From: Trichoplax adhaerens | Taxonomy: Eukaryota; Placozoa; Uniplacotomia; Trichoplacea; Trichoplacidae | NCBI RefSeq assembly: GCF_000150275.1 | Contig: NW_002060949.1 | Location: 1,361,836 to 1,425,835, forward strand | DNA length: 64,000 nt | Direction: 5' to 3' | Shown: positions 37,536-50,760 of the stretch, in pieces | Layout of the letters: every line of letters starts with the position of its first letter | How positions within the stretch are numbered: position 1 is the stretch's first letter | Notes under the pieces: generated by a model | What the model was told of the DNA's origin: nothing | The model's input: only the letters and a program-made list of their open reading frames with translations | The model's database searches: none | Program-made: the position numbers and the translations under genes

Positions 37536-40500
37536 ATGAACATGGAGAATTGTCCCAGGACGAACAACAATCGTTTAGCTGCTTATAAATCCAAAGCTAG
37601 TAAGGTTGATCGATCAGAAAAGGCAGCCATTGATCGCAAGAATCAACGTCACAAGTTATTAGATCAACGACGTCCTTTTATGCGAGTCGATAGCAACAAA
37701 GCACAAGATCAGGTTATGTGCGAAAAGAAGAAAAATCACGATAATGGTATAGCTCTATGAATAAGCTATTATCAAATTAGAAAATTATCATCGTATGATA
37801 ACTGTATAGTCAAGCAGATAGACACACTTACATACTGTACACATGTATACTGGTACACAGTAATGGGATAGGCATATAACGTTGATGTAGACAACAGTCT
37901 CAACTTTTACCAATTTAGCTTTACCTCGAAATTTATAATACAATCACATCCTATTATTGACAGTCCTCAAATATCTTACTTAATAAATTGATAAGGTACA
38001 TAGAGTAAACGCAATGATAGACATACCTAGCGAATTGTCCATACTGGAGTACATGTACGTATACTATACAGTGCACTCTACTTTGCATGATTCAGTAAAA
38101 ATAAATGCTTCATATTGAGTTTACTAATCATTCTCGGAAACAGAACTGTGTATACTTTCCACAAAATTCATAATACAACTATTTATAAATTTACGGTATC
38201 GGAAATGTTTTTTTCATGCAATGATAACCATTATAAAATTAAATACTTTAAATTACACATACACAAAGCAGTAAATCGTCATAACCTTTCATCATAGTCT
38301 TGTTAGACTATAGAGAAATAACATGAATGGATGAACAGTTGTCAATTTATCTGTTATAGTGACAGAAATCGAGAATATTGAGGCAAGTAAATTTCGTCGA
38401 CAACAACTACTTAAATGGAAAGAGAAAAAAGAACAGGAAAAGAAAAAGCAACTACGTGAACTATCCAGAAAAAAACCATTTGTTGTACCTGCTGCATTAA
38501 ATTACATCCGTCCAAAATATGTATCAGAAAGTAAGTGAATGACACATGAAATAGTACCAATATTCAGTAGATAGATGATTTAATCATATATAATTCATCA
38601 TCTTTGAAAGCATTTCATATGTGCGTCTTACTAAACCAGTATGCCAATAAACTTATTTTTTGCAATATACTGTACAGTAAACTCTACAATTATCAAGAAT
38701 AAGCATACCTATTAATGCTTTGCAAATCTAACTAAACCCGCTACAATATACTATACACTATAATCTCATTTAGCTAGGCCTACAATAACAATATTCATTC
38801 TCATTTTCTATTATATTATTAGATGACGGAAATAAAATTTCCCAAGCAAATCACAACATATTCCAAAGTAAAATGAAATCCACAACGAAAGAAAATGCAG
38901 ATAAGCCTAGACGTATTACTAGGTCTAAAAGTAAAGCGATAGCAAGTAAAGCGACGACAAGTAAAGTGACGACAAAAACTGATCAAGCCATGAAGAAAGT
39001 TGCAAATAAAAAACCCACTGCTCCTACTGTTAAAAATTTACGTAACAGAAAGATTGTTATACCGGGAAGTAAACCGAAAGAACAGGATCCATCTATAAAA
39101 CAACCTACTAAAACTCATCAACCAAATAAGGTTCTAATGATGATTGCTAATATTTTTATGATTGAATAATAATTTCTACTCTTGTGTTTCCCCTTCTTAA
39201 CCCAGTCATTAATAATAGTTATTACTACCTATAGTCATAAGATAATAGGTAAAAATATCCAACTCTCTTTCTCTATATATCAGATCATTTAATTATATAT
39301 ATTTGAATTATTCGTACAGGTTCCTCAATTAGCGCCAAATAATTTTACCTTTCAACCGCTCAATCTTAAGCTGCCCGATTTGCAGCCCTTTCAACCACTT
39401 TCACCAAATACGGCTGCAAGCTTCTTAGATCCATCTCCTGCACTACTAGCAAGCCCTACTCTGCTTAACAAGATGACTTTACCGACAGCTAGAGAGATTG
39501 GAATTAGTTTCTCTTCAGGTGGGATGATATTATCTTAATATTCAATAAAAATGCCTTCGTGTAGATCGTGGCTATTCAAATGCGAAGTAACTTCCTTGTT
39601 GCATAGAAGACATATTCACCCAAGAGATAAAATTTTGATCTAACTGTAACATTCCTATTTATAGATATAACGCGTAATGGCTCCAATGATAAAATGGCTG
39701 CTTCATCGCAAGAAGGTAATGATGGATAATAATAATAATTACGAAATCTACTCTCTAACATATAGTGACTAGAGCATCCATTTTGCACAACACCGTATAC
39801 CATAAACTCTTATAGTACTACCTATGACTGAAGCTGTAATACGGTCTACACTATTACAATCTGGCTAATATAATTGAAGGTATGGATATTGATATAATTT
39901 GCTATAGATTCAACCAATAATCAATCCAGTCAAGATACTATTTTAACACCACAAAAAGCACTGGATTTCTCCGCATGCGACGGTGAAAATCGTTTCCGTC
40001 GAAATGTTAATGCAGAGACACAACGATTAAACGATCTTTGTGATCATTGGAACCAGGTTAAAAGTGAATTAAATCTTGATGACGAAGCCAGACTGGAAGA
40101 CATCCGAGGGCAGATTGATAGTGCAGTAGGCCAAGCTCAATTACTTATAAACAAGAAATTTAAACAATTTCATCAATTGATAGATAAGAGCTTACGAACT
40201 GAAACACCTCATAAAGCATTTGAATCGGATTTAGAAGGTTTTTGGGAAATGGTCTTTATTCAGGTAGAAAATTTAAATAATAAGTTTGGTGCTTTAAAAA
40301 TTTTACAAGATTGTAATTGGGTCGATAATACGAAGCAAAAAACAAAAACTAAGAAAGGCAAAAAAGGGAATACAAAGAAGAATAAGAAAACTCCAACACG
40401 TATTGCTAATAGCCGAAATAAATTAAGAGAATTTATAGCTGCTCAAAAACAAACTAAACCTTGTGAAAATGTTGAGGAACCTATCTCACAAGGTAATGAT

Positions 40501-41897
40501 CAGTCTGAAAATAATTTGGACAACAACAATATCAACAATGAGAATAATGAAAATAGAATGGTACTAAGATCAGTAACTAAAAAGATTCGATTTGCTGATG
40601 AGCTTCAATCTGGTGGAAACTTAATTATATCACCAACACCATCTAAACGACGAAGATCCTATCGGAAAACACCAGGTAGCAATTCATCCAGAAGTTTTTC
40701 TATAACTCAAGAAACTTCAGAAAGTATGGAAGAGAATCAGGATGGTTCGCTGACAGATTCACCTTCTATAGTGCGATCTATATTGAAGAAAACACCAGCA
40801 AACAAATCTACTGAGCTGTTAACTAAAGATGAAACAGCTATACCTTTAGAATCGCTAGCTGTAACTTTATTTACTGACGAAAAAGACGATATCGATCAAA
40901 CTACAGATGCAATCAATGATATCTCGGACGGGCTACCCGAAGATTATTTTCAGCCAGCTAAGGCTGAAAATACTGATTCTTTATCACCTCAATTAATAGA
41001 TTTAAGTAATGGCATTGTATTACCGTTTGATACAATTAAACCTACTCAAATGGATAATAACTTAGAGGAATCCAGTGATGGTCTATTATTTAACGCATTT
41101 GGAGGCATTATGAATGGAAGCAGCAAAAGGAATAGTTACTACAAACAGATTGACGTAGATCTATTACAATTTTCGCCTGCTGTCACTCCAAGAAAATCAA
41201 CTACCCCAAGAAAATCTCCGTGGCATCGAAGTTGTAAGCGTAATACTATATTATAAGCTATTTCAATAAATATAGGATTTGTAGGTATTCTACTTACCAT
41301 ACCGTTCAATTAAATAACGTGTTTCACAAGTTCTTCATTGTGTATGCATATGTATATGTCCGTAGTATTGATAATTGATGTTTATAAAATAACAGAATGT
41401 TTTTGATATCATGGTTAATATCATATTATTTTATAGCATCCAAGAATAAAGTGGAAGGTTCATTAGTGAAGCGTTATGCCTCTATCACGCCAAAGAAAGA
41501 AATGAAGTAAGTATATCTAGTGTCAACTGATTGCCTGCTTACTTATTTATTTGCATTTCACGCTACTGAACTTCAGTACCTTATAATACATTGAAGTTAT
41601 TAATTTAGCAAGAATACACATTTAGATGTTAAATTTATGGTTATATTGATATAGCTTACTTAACTATGCAAAATATACTTAATTTTTATTTAGGTAACTA
41701 GCATTTAATGTTTCATATTCATTTTTAGGGTTGAATTAGGTACCGATATCATCTTTACCCCTGTTATCCGATCTAAAAGGAATGAAAAGTCTGGTAGAAG
41801 AAGTGTTTCACAAATTGTAGTTGAAAAATTGCACGAATTACCAGAAGACATGGACTTTGGCATCCAAAGTAACAAGCATTTAATTGACCTAAATTAG
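37536..41897 (+). CDS. DLGAP5: disks large-associated protein 5 / HURP, mitotic spindle protein
   Basis: HURP (DLGAP5) bundles and stabilises kinetochore microtubules near chromosomes under Ran-GTP and importin control. Eight exons join in phase: 37536-37746, 38360-38530, 38823-39130, 39320-39518, 39665-39715, 39908-41233, 41437-41506 and 41729-41897, giving 834 aa (human 846). The N-terminal 230 residues are very basic with a charged coiled-coil (KWKEKKEQEKKKQLRELSRK), which is the expected microtubule- and importin-binding part, followed by RRITRSKSKA. A Pro/Leu-rich stretch (FTFQPLNLKLPDLQPF) matches the HURP middle. The GKAP/SAPAP domain begins near residue 340: FRRNVNAETQRLNDLCDHW, SAVGQAQLLINKKFKQF, DLEGFWEMVFIQVENLNNKF. 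A GGNLIISPTPSKRRRSY motif follows near 545. The rest is Ser/Thr-rich and low in complexity, and is probably phosphorylated by mitotic kinases. A neuronal DLGAP1-4 is less likely because of the basic N-terminus. Confidence 0.93.
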
Positions 41898-42917
41898 ATC
41901 TGGGTCGCTATCCATAATACTCTTACGTGATATCATACTACCAATTTTTGGTAATAAGCGTAGTATAACATGTATATTCCTACAACAATTTTTACTGTAA
42001 AATTATAACAACACTGTCTTCGTACAAGTATTTATAATTATACCGTCCAGTAGCCTTACGTCCCTGTTAAGTCTATATAAAATTTAATTAATTATAATTA
42101 CCTGATTGCTTCTCGTATTAGAGAGCTATACCTATTATACTGTTTTACCTTAGATTACAGTATATTATCTTAATTTATCAATATTCTTTCCTTATCATAG
42201 ATTTTACTGTATACACTTTAAAATTATGCTTACTTTCCCATAGTGTAATTGCCATCTTAGAGATGTACCAAGTTTTTCTACAATTGTAAGTGATAACGTT
42301 TATCGATTTAGATGTTGGAACATAAATCTATTATGTTACACTTATAATTAATTAATAAGCTGATATAGACAAGTGTGTTTTAGCGATAAAACAGGCGATA
42401 AAGCTATAGATCGTTTACTGATGTAATTTATGAGATCTCTGTATATATGTATTCTTACTTAAGTAGTGAAGTTAATGCACAAACTGATAAGACGTTACAT
42501 CTATAGAAATAATGAAATAGACAAATCAAGGCTAAGATAGGGCCTATTCGAATAGAGAGATTTCATATACACCGTGTACGACTGTATGTGTGTGTGTTAA
42601 ATAAAAACCGGTTACTCTTGACTTAGTAAGAAATGCTTACTGCTTGTACGCGTATATATGTGTAGCACCATTTGCATATCCAAAATACGTTGTAGTTCAT
42701 TCTAAGTTAACAAAGCTGTTATGCTTTACTACATTTATGTTAAGATTCTTAATTAATAAATTCTGAATTTATAAAAGACACTAAATTTCATGATGGGTAT
42801 TGCTGTCATTGTTCTTAGCTTCATTTCATGAATAGACCTAAAGCAGCAGAATAATAAATTAAATTAACTACAAGCAGTAATCACTATATTGCGCTGCTGT
42901 TTTACAATATGATCATC
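41898..42917. other. non-coding, 3' flank of HURP
   Basis: AT-rich sequence with no exon recognised. It should include the HURP 3' UTR. Confidence 0.5.
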
Positions 42918-43085
42918 ATCGACTTAGCCGATCATATAGAGCAGTAAGTGGTCGCAAGAATTGATACCACAAGTTATTAGATTAATAACGCCCATTGATG
43001 TAAATTTACATTAGTCAAGCACAAGATAAACTTATAAGGGACAAGAATAATCAAAGCAATATTCGTAAGCTGTATATGGAATCAT
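42918..43085 (+). pseudogene. decayed copy of HURP exon 1
   Basis: This segment aligns base for base, with gaps, to the second half of HURP coding exon 1 (about 37605-37750). Shared words include cgatca, tcgcaagaat, cacaagttattagat, agcacaagat and a degraded version of the sequence before the exon-1 donor. In the parental frame it carries stop codons (for example within attagattaataa). No partner exons were found nearby. It is a local DNA-level duplication that has decayed, not a processed copy, because similarity appears to continue towards the intron. Confidence 0.75.
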
Positions 43086-43209
43086 AAAATACGATAGCCC
43101 AACTATCGACCATTTTACTGATCGTTTAGTCCTAGCTTTACTATTGAAGCATCAGTATCGCATGGTGACTATCGAGTAGATACGCATGCATCACATTCTC
43201 GACAGGTTT

Positions 43210-43575
43210 CATAACTGTACCTAGAATGCTTAAAGTAATACTATATGGGCAAAGTAGTCGATATCGCCTTCAACTCTATTATTTAATCTATTCATCCGAA
43301 AACTATACTAGTAGTATAGTATAGTACCTATAATGCTTAAAATAATACTATGAGGGCAAGTAGTTAATAATCACCTTCCACCCATTATTTAATCTATTCA
43401 TCTGAAAATGATACATACTGTATACCATATAGATTTGTAATCACTAAATATGACACCGTAGTAAATTATCGTAGTAGCTACCCATAATGCCAAAATAATA
43501 CTCTAAGGTAAGAGGTTATTGATTATTACTTTAATCGTTTTCAATTCTGTCACTTAATATATTTATATGAGAGCA
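43210..43575. repeat. degenerate repeat, 110-150 bp unit, 3 copies
   Basis: cctagaatgcttaaagtaat near 43221, cctataatgcttaaaataat near 43329 and cccataatgccaaaataata near 43480 each precede acta..aggcaag, a tcaccttca/tcaattct stretch and atttaatctattcat. The copies are diverged. Confidence 0.75.
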
Positions 43576-44299
43576 ATTATGGTTTCAGGATTTAGATTGT
43601 GCTATAAGATAAAATGATCTTTATTTAAACTACCGCGTTTGACTAATTTTACTATTTCGAGAGATATACGGAACATGGCAATGATATAAAAGATAAAGGA
43701 AAATGATTATTTTTAAATTAATTTAATTAAACGCCTTGTTAAACAGCACATTATCCTACTTATGTGCGTATCTTTCATCGATTTTTAAACTATTATCCTA
43801 CCACTCTGACTACTTTATCGAAGGATAGACAGATAATTACTAGAAGAAAATCAACTTATCCAACCTTCTAATAATAATTAATCGGCTAGAAAATAGAAAT
43901 AATTTATCTTCATTTAATGCAGAATCAAGGTAGTTTTATAGTTTTCCATTTCAGGTTAATAATACAATACAAAGTAGGAAAAATTGATTTGGAATAGTGG
44001 TGCTGATTAATTGAATAACAGGAAGCCATATTTTTGGATATTGTCTATCAGTTATAAGCATAGGAAATAACAGGCTTGATATAAGCATTAATTTACTCCC
44101 ACGTACTCATGCAGAGTCAATAACAGGATAGGAGTGATCATAAAAGATTTCTCTCTCCCTATAATAATTGTTGACTTATTAATTATGGTTCAAAGGCAAA
44201 AATTTTTTTTGTCTTCTTGACATTTTCTGTTTATCGAATTGCAATGTTATAGTATGATGAGAGAGATATTTTTTAGTTTTCTATCGTGAACTTAAGAAA

Positions 44300-47200
44300 A
44301 TATTTTTATCATTGTCGACAATACCATCAAGAGTTTAGCTTAGAAAATGATAGCCCATTTCGATGATGATATTACTCATTACCTATAGTTGATAACGAAA
44401 TTGGATCTGTTCTCAAAGATGGAATAAAAGACAGCACACGATAACCACCTTCAAAAACCATATTACTGTATTACTTTAAAGTAAATGATACTCTTTTTCA
44501 AAAGATAGAATTACTAGTTATTTCATTACTGCAAATACTATTGAATTTAAAGCTTATTAAATAATCATCTCTTTTGAAGGCGACATTACTGCTGATTCGC
44601 TCAACGATTAGTACAATCATAACATGCTTTCCATAAATAAGCAAAAGATAGCTGATATTAAAATTATTGTTACTGATTGTGTCATATTTATCTAATGATT
44701 AATTCATTAAATCCTATACTTCCCCATTCAACTAGCAGCTGAAAGTATAAGCGATATTAAAATGACAATATTGTTAGCTGAATACCTGATGACTAATAGA
44801 ATTGGGATTGGGCCTCCTAACGATAAATCAAAATAGTAAATAATGATTATTTATCAAAAAATATTAATATTACTAATTATTACCGGTAGTCGATGACTAA
44901 TGGAATTGAACAATAATCCTTGAGAGTAAATCAAAGTTGTAAACAGTGATTATTTATTTCCAAAGATGCTGCAATATTACTAGTTATTACTAGCGGTCGA
45001 TGACTAATGGAATTAAATAATAATCCTTGAGAGAAAATCAAAGTTGTAAACAGTAATCATTTTTTAAGGTGTCGTAAACTAACTCTTTACTGGATAACTA
45101 ATAATATCGAGTATTTCAGATATATCTTCTAAGGATGACTAAGGTAGTAAACAGTGATGCTTTCCCAAAATAGCATTATCTCTTATTGATCTGATGACTA
45201 AGAAATCAAAGATTTTTCATAGAGTGAAGTAAGGTAGTAAACCCATTCATAGATGCTGCTACCGTTTATTCCTTTGAAAAATGCAATAAAAATTCGATAT
45301 ATTGACGAAAGAATCATTGAAGGCAAATAAATAATAGTTATTTTTTCTTCAAGATATTATTATTCATGACTTATTTACTGAGTAATTACAAGGAAAATCA
45401 AACACATCTCTCAAAGTAAAATAACGTAGTTAACCCATTCACAAATGCTGCTATCGGTTATTCAGTTGATAAATATAATTAAAATATGATGTATTGGTGA
45501 AGAATCATTGAAGACAATAAATAATACTTATTTTTTTCATAAGACGGTATCATTTATGAATTATCTGATGACTGATAAATATATCATGAATTTGAATGTA
45601 TTCTCTACGAAAATGAAGCAGTGTCTATGAAATCATTTTCAGAGATTGCAATATTATTAGTCATTTATCTGATGACTAGCGAAATTTCAATCTATCCTTC
45701 AATTAATAATACCGTATATGTTAAGTACCGTAGCAACCAATGCAATAGTATAAACACTTTAAAAGATAGTAGAATTAATAATCACGTTTCTGAGAACTAG
45801 TCGAATTTCAATTTAATTAATTAACAATATCGTACATGTCAAGTAAGGACCAAAGTAATGATATGAACATTTTAAAAGATAGTAGCATTAATCATGTTCG
45901 TGAGAACTAGTAAAATTTCAATCTATCCCTTAATTAATAGTATGGTACATGTTAATTAGTAATGGCATAAATATCTTAAAAGACAGTAGAGTTAATAGTC
46001 ATATTTGTGAGCACTAGCGAAATTTCAATCCATTCCTTAATTAATAACACGATATATACTAAGTAGAAATCAAAGTAATGGCACAAATATTTTAAAAGAC
46101 AGTAGAATTTATAGCCATGTTTATGAGGACTAGTGAAATTTCAATCTATCCCTGAATTAATAACACGGTACATGTTAAGCAGAAATTAAAGTAATGGTAT
46201 AAACCATAGCGGAAAAGAAAAATCTTTCTCTATTTCTATATTTAAAAACACTTTAAAAGACAGTAGAATTAATAGTCATGTTTATGAGCACTTGAAGAAT
46301 TTTCAATCTATTCCTTAATTAATAATACGGTGCGTATCAAGTAGGAATCAAAGTAATGGTATAAACATTTTTAAAAGATAGTAGAATTAATAACTATTCA
46401 TCTGATGACTAATGAAATTGAATTTATCTCTTAAGAGAGAATCAAGGCGATAATATGGCTACTTTCGAGGATGGTAGTGTCGTTCGTCGTTCATTTGGAG
46501 CGATATTCGACTAGGTTAAAAACTAATTAAAATGAAACTAGAACGTATTCTTTCAGAAAGAATCAAGTAAGCCATGTAGAGATTTTAGAAGATAATTGAC
46601 AATCATTTGTTAGAGCGATATTCGACTAATTTAATGAAAATGAGATTAAAATCTATCCCGTTAGAATTAATTGAGGTAAAGCTATAATCAATCTTGAAGA
46701 TAACGGTATTATTAATCGTTTATCTCAGCGGTATTTGACCAGATTAAGAGCTAAGAAAATGAAAAATCTGCCCCTTAAAAGAATCAAGTGGAATCAAGTG
46801 GAATAACTATTTTAGAGGATACCAATATTATTAATCGTTTATCCGGACGATATTGGATTAGATTAATAGTTAATACAGTTAAATCTATCTTTTGAGATAG
46901 AATCAAGTAAGTAAAGTGATTATTATAGACGATAAAAGTATCCTTAATAGTTTATTAGAGCAATATTCATTCATTTTAATGACGATAGAACTTCTCAAGA
47001 AAGGCTCAAACTAAGGAGATGGTCATTTTTGAAGAAAGTAGTGTTGTGGAGCGTTTCAACGAGCAATATTCTACTACTTTAATGACCTGTAATATTAAAT
47101 TTATCCCTCAAGAAGGAATCAACACGGCGATATCAAAAATTTTTAAAGATTATGGCTTAGCTATACCTGATGATTCATGAAATCTTTAAGAAGAAATCAA

Positions 47201-47300
47201 GGTAAGGATACATTACTATTGTAAAAAAATCTAGGCCTAATTATTTACTCAAGGCGAGAGAAATTATCTCTTGTAATTAAAAATCAAAGAATCCAAATAA
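44300..47300. repeat. large field of diverged satellite, about 115-125 bp unit
   Basis: Over about 3 kb the same sequence returns: gatgactaatggaatt-like words, then aatctatcc(t)taattaata or ccttgagag, then aatcaaagtaatgg/gtaaacagt, then attttaaaagatagtagaat and taatagtcatgttt. Copies are clearest at 44770-45060 and 45650-46400, and looser to 47200. Divergence is high, with no coding frame kept. I count roughly 20 to 25 units, but the edges are unclear. Confidence 0.75.
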
Positions 47301-49265
47301 AGATTACTTTCAAAAGTATTTTTATTCGTTATTTTGAATTGAAACTAAATATATTCAACAATGAGCGTTTTCAAAGACTGTGGGAGTATCCATTAGCTCC
47401 TTCCTGCGGATGGAATCTTCTTGTAGTTAGAACGTACGGTAATTGAGTGATATCCTCTTTTAATAACGACTACACTTATGCGTGTCTGTAGAATAAAATT
47501 GTAAATAAAGACTGAATTTCCAGTTTAAGAGCGAAAATTGTCATATTTATTTGAGAATAAACAAGTTTTCAATTGTTTATAACTACTACTACAACTACAA
47601 AATAAAAAAAACTACGCAATGAATTCTAATCATGATCATATTGACATTTCATGTCATGGGCATTGACCCTCAACATTAAAAATGCCATTTGTAGAGAGTT
47701 TTCTCTTTGACTTGAGAGTATTTCTCCGAATTTAGCAGAGCTAGAAATGATCTCCTAAGGAAAAATACCCTATTCAGCATCAACTTTATTCATTGCGAAT
47801 AACGGATTTAGTACATAATTTGTATAGTAACTGTTAACAGATAAGAAAAGATCAAGTTTGGAGTATTGTTATAAATTTTACTGGAAATGAAAGATAGAAG
47901 AATGCTAAATTTCAGAGAAATAGCTGAAACAATCTTTATAAGATATTTTTATTGTCAAGAGCAGAATACTATTTCAAATAAAGTGACAGTAATAAGTGTT
48001 GTATTATTATCACCAATAGTACAATAGAGATTATGTGAAGATGACAAAGTATACATTTTTGATCCATTTTCTGGATATTCCCCTTGTATCCTTTACTTTT
48101 ATGATAATTCTATTGATCATGAATCCTTGTGGTAATGTAAACTACCGGTCAATCTGTCAAATTTCTGATGAGATCCCCTCCCTAAAAAAATTACATTAAC
48201 ACAACTATTAAATTGCAATTTAGTCATCATTTACAACAAGTACAATGGATGAAATAATGGACAGGATTGTAATATGGAATTGTGAAAAAATTGGGAGATA
48301 GAAAAATACATTTTAGGAATTTTACTACTATCAATTAGCATCAATTCGTGTTTAGCTCTCCTTCTGACCATTGTAAATTTGCTAACTATTTCAAGATCGA
48401 GCTATTCTACTGTGGCTTATGACTCTTTTACTGTCATTCTTTAGGAATTGACTTTTAATGCTGATTCTTCGATACCTATACTAAGGCTACTTTCCTGTTC
48501 AAAGGAATGTTCTATTTGGGCTAGAATAAGCCGACATGATTTATTGGATTTTCATTGAAATAGCAAATACTTCTATGCTCTCATTCTCATGATCTCGTAT
48601 ATTACTATTCAAGCCCATTACCTCGCGATAAAGGTTCAATTTATCTGAAAATATGGTTATTGCTATCGAAAAGGATACTCATTGCCACTAAATGGCTGGC
48701 AATTTATGATAGCAATTTCGACCCAGAGTATCTCTTATCCTTTTCTTCCTATTATTCAAGGCAGTACTATAGTTATAGTGCTCAAACTAATAGTATCATT
48801 GAGTCTAAAAGGGGCCACAATGCTGATATAGAAGGTTGCTTTATATTCTACTTTCTATCTTGTCATCCAAGCTAATTAATACTATCTGTCATCTCCTTAC
48901 AGATCTAAATTGTTTCAATCCCGGATGTCTATGCCAAGACATTTTGAGTTCATTAATAACTGCAAAGCTTGCTTTTAGTTGGCATTTTAGTTTTGTTTAG
49001 CTAAAAATTCGAGTGTATGTGACATATATATTATTTCGCCATCGAATTGCTTGAATACTTTCTAGACTGCAATTACAGTCTTGAACAACGGATAACAAGG
49101 GCAGACTTGATTCAGGAGAAAAATAAATATTGTTTTTCTGTTTAAATTGAATTTTCTGTCCAACTCTTCTTTTTATAATAGTCGTGTAACATTCATTGTA
49201 GATAAAGTAATTTTTGTATGCTTGATTAGCAATTGTAGGTTATGCACTGTTTTTCCATATCACCT
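47301..49265. other. non-coding, no gene seen
   Basis: AT-rich sequence between two satellite fields. One 71-codon open frame (48660-48875) has no family likeness. I see no splice-bounded coding segments. Confidence 0.5.
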
Positions 49266-49269
49266 ATTC

Positions 49270-50760
49270 ATCATTTGGCACTATTAATTAATAAAATTAG
49301 TTCTCATTGACTTGAATCCTCTTTCCAATTTTTAAAAATCGACCTTAAATCCTACTCATAATTACTATGGAATGAATATAGGTTTCTATTGAATGGAGTT
49401 CTTATTTACTTCGATTTTTTTTCCACTTTTAAATCAGCATTATCCATGCTGGTCCTAATCAATAAGGAAGTAATATTGATTTTAATAGATTAAGTATTTT
49501 ATTTACTTTTACTTTATCCTCTTTCCACTTTTAAAATCGATACTGATCATAATCATCAAGAAATGATAACTTAATCCTAACCCTGGTACTGATTTTAAAT
49601 GAATCTAGGTCTTATTTATTTTCTGCTCTCTTTCCAACTTTAAAAAATCCACGTCATACATACACTGATCATAGTCCATTAAGGATAGAATACTATTTTA
49701 ATGAACTTAATTCTTATTTACTTTTACTTTCTTTCCATCTTTTAAAAATCGACGCCATACATGCAATGATCATAGACCTTCAAGGAATAATACCGATTTT
49801 AGTGACTATCATTTTTACCAACTTTTACCCTCATTACAAACTGTGATTATTATTGAAATTATTCCTTACTGATTTTATCATCTTTCCGATTAATATAATT
49901 TAATAGTCAACGTTATACATACTGATTATAATCAGTAAGGAAACCTGCAATGGTAATTTCTTTCTCATTGACTTCTTTCCAACTTTTAAAAGTCGATGTC
50001 ATAAATACCAATCATTACAACGAAATAACAAAGGCTTTAATGAATTCAGTTCTTATTGACTTTTATCTTCTTTTCAACTTAAAAAAATCGAACTTAAAAA
50101 CACTAATTAACCACTAATCAAAATTAATAAGAAAATACAAGAACTTTAATGAATTAAGCTCTCATTGACTTCTACCTTCTTTCCAACCTTTAAAAAATCG
50201 ACATTAAAACACTACCGGTAATTAACCACTAATCGAAATCAATAAGGAAATGACGAGAACTGTAATGGATTCAGTTCTTATTGACTTCTACCTCCTTTCC
50301 AACATTAAAAACATCAGTTAACCATTAATCCTAATCAATAAGAAAATGACAAGAAGTGTACTGAATTCAGTTCTTATAAAGTTTTACGTTTTTCCAACTC
50401 GTAAAAAATTAAGGTAAAAATATTCTAATTATAGTCAATAAGGAAATAAGACCAACTTAAAAGAATTCAATTCTTATTGACTGCTACCTTTTTCCAACTT
50501 TTAAAAATCGACATTAACAATACTGATCATAGCCAATAAGTAAATAAGATCGACCATAGCGAATTCAGTTATCATTAACTTCTACTTACTTTCCTACTTT
50601 ACAAATTAATGTTAAAAACACCAATTACAATCAATAAGGACGTAATACTAACTTTAATGAATTCACTTCTGTTTGACTTTTACCGTCTTTCCAACGGTTA
50701 AAATCAACGTTATGCCATATTGATTATAGTCAATATAGAATGAACGCGGATTTCCTGACA
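49270..50760. repeat. satellite field, about 90-110 bp unit, about 14 copies
   Basis: Each unit contains caataaggaaataat or a variant, then ctttaatgaattcagttctt, attgacttctaccttc, tttccaacttttaaaaatcg and acattaaaacactgatcat. The words recur at intervals near 100 bases from the 49.3 kb region to 50.76 kb. Copies are diverged but kept in order. No coding frame is kept. Confidence 0.85.

Noticed and set aside
37713-37760. End of HURP exon 1 at 37712 (donor after CAG)
   Set aside because: That phase does not join the next exon. The donor at 37747 (phase 1) does, so the longer exon was used.
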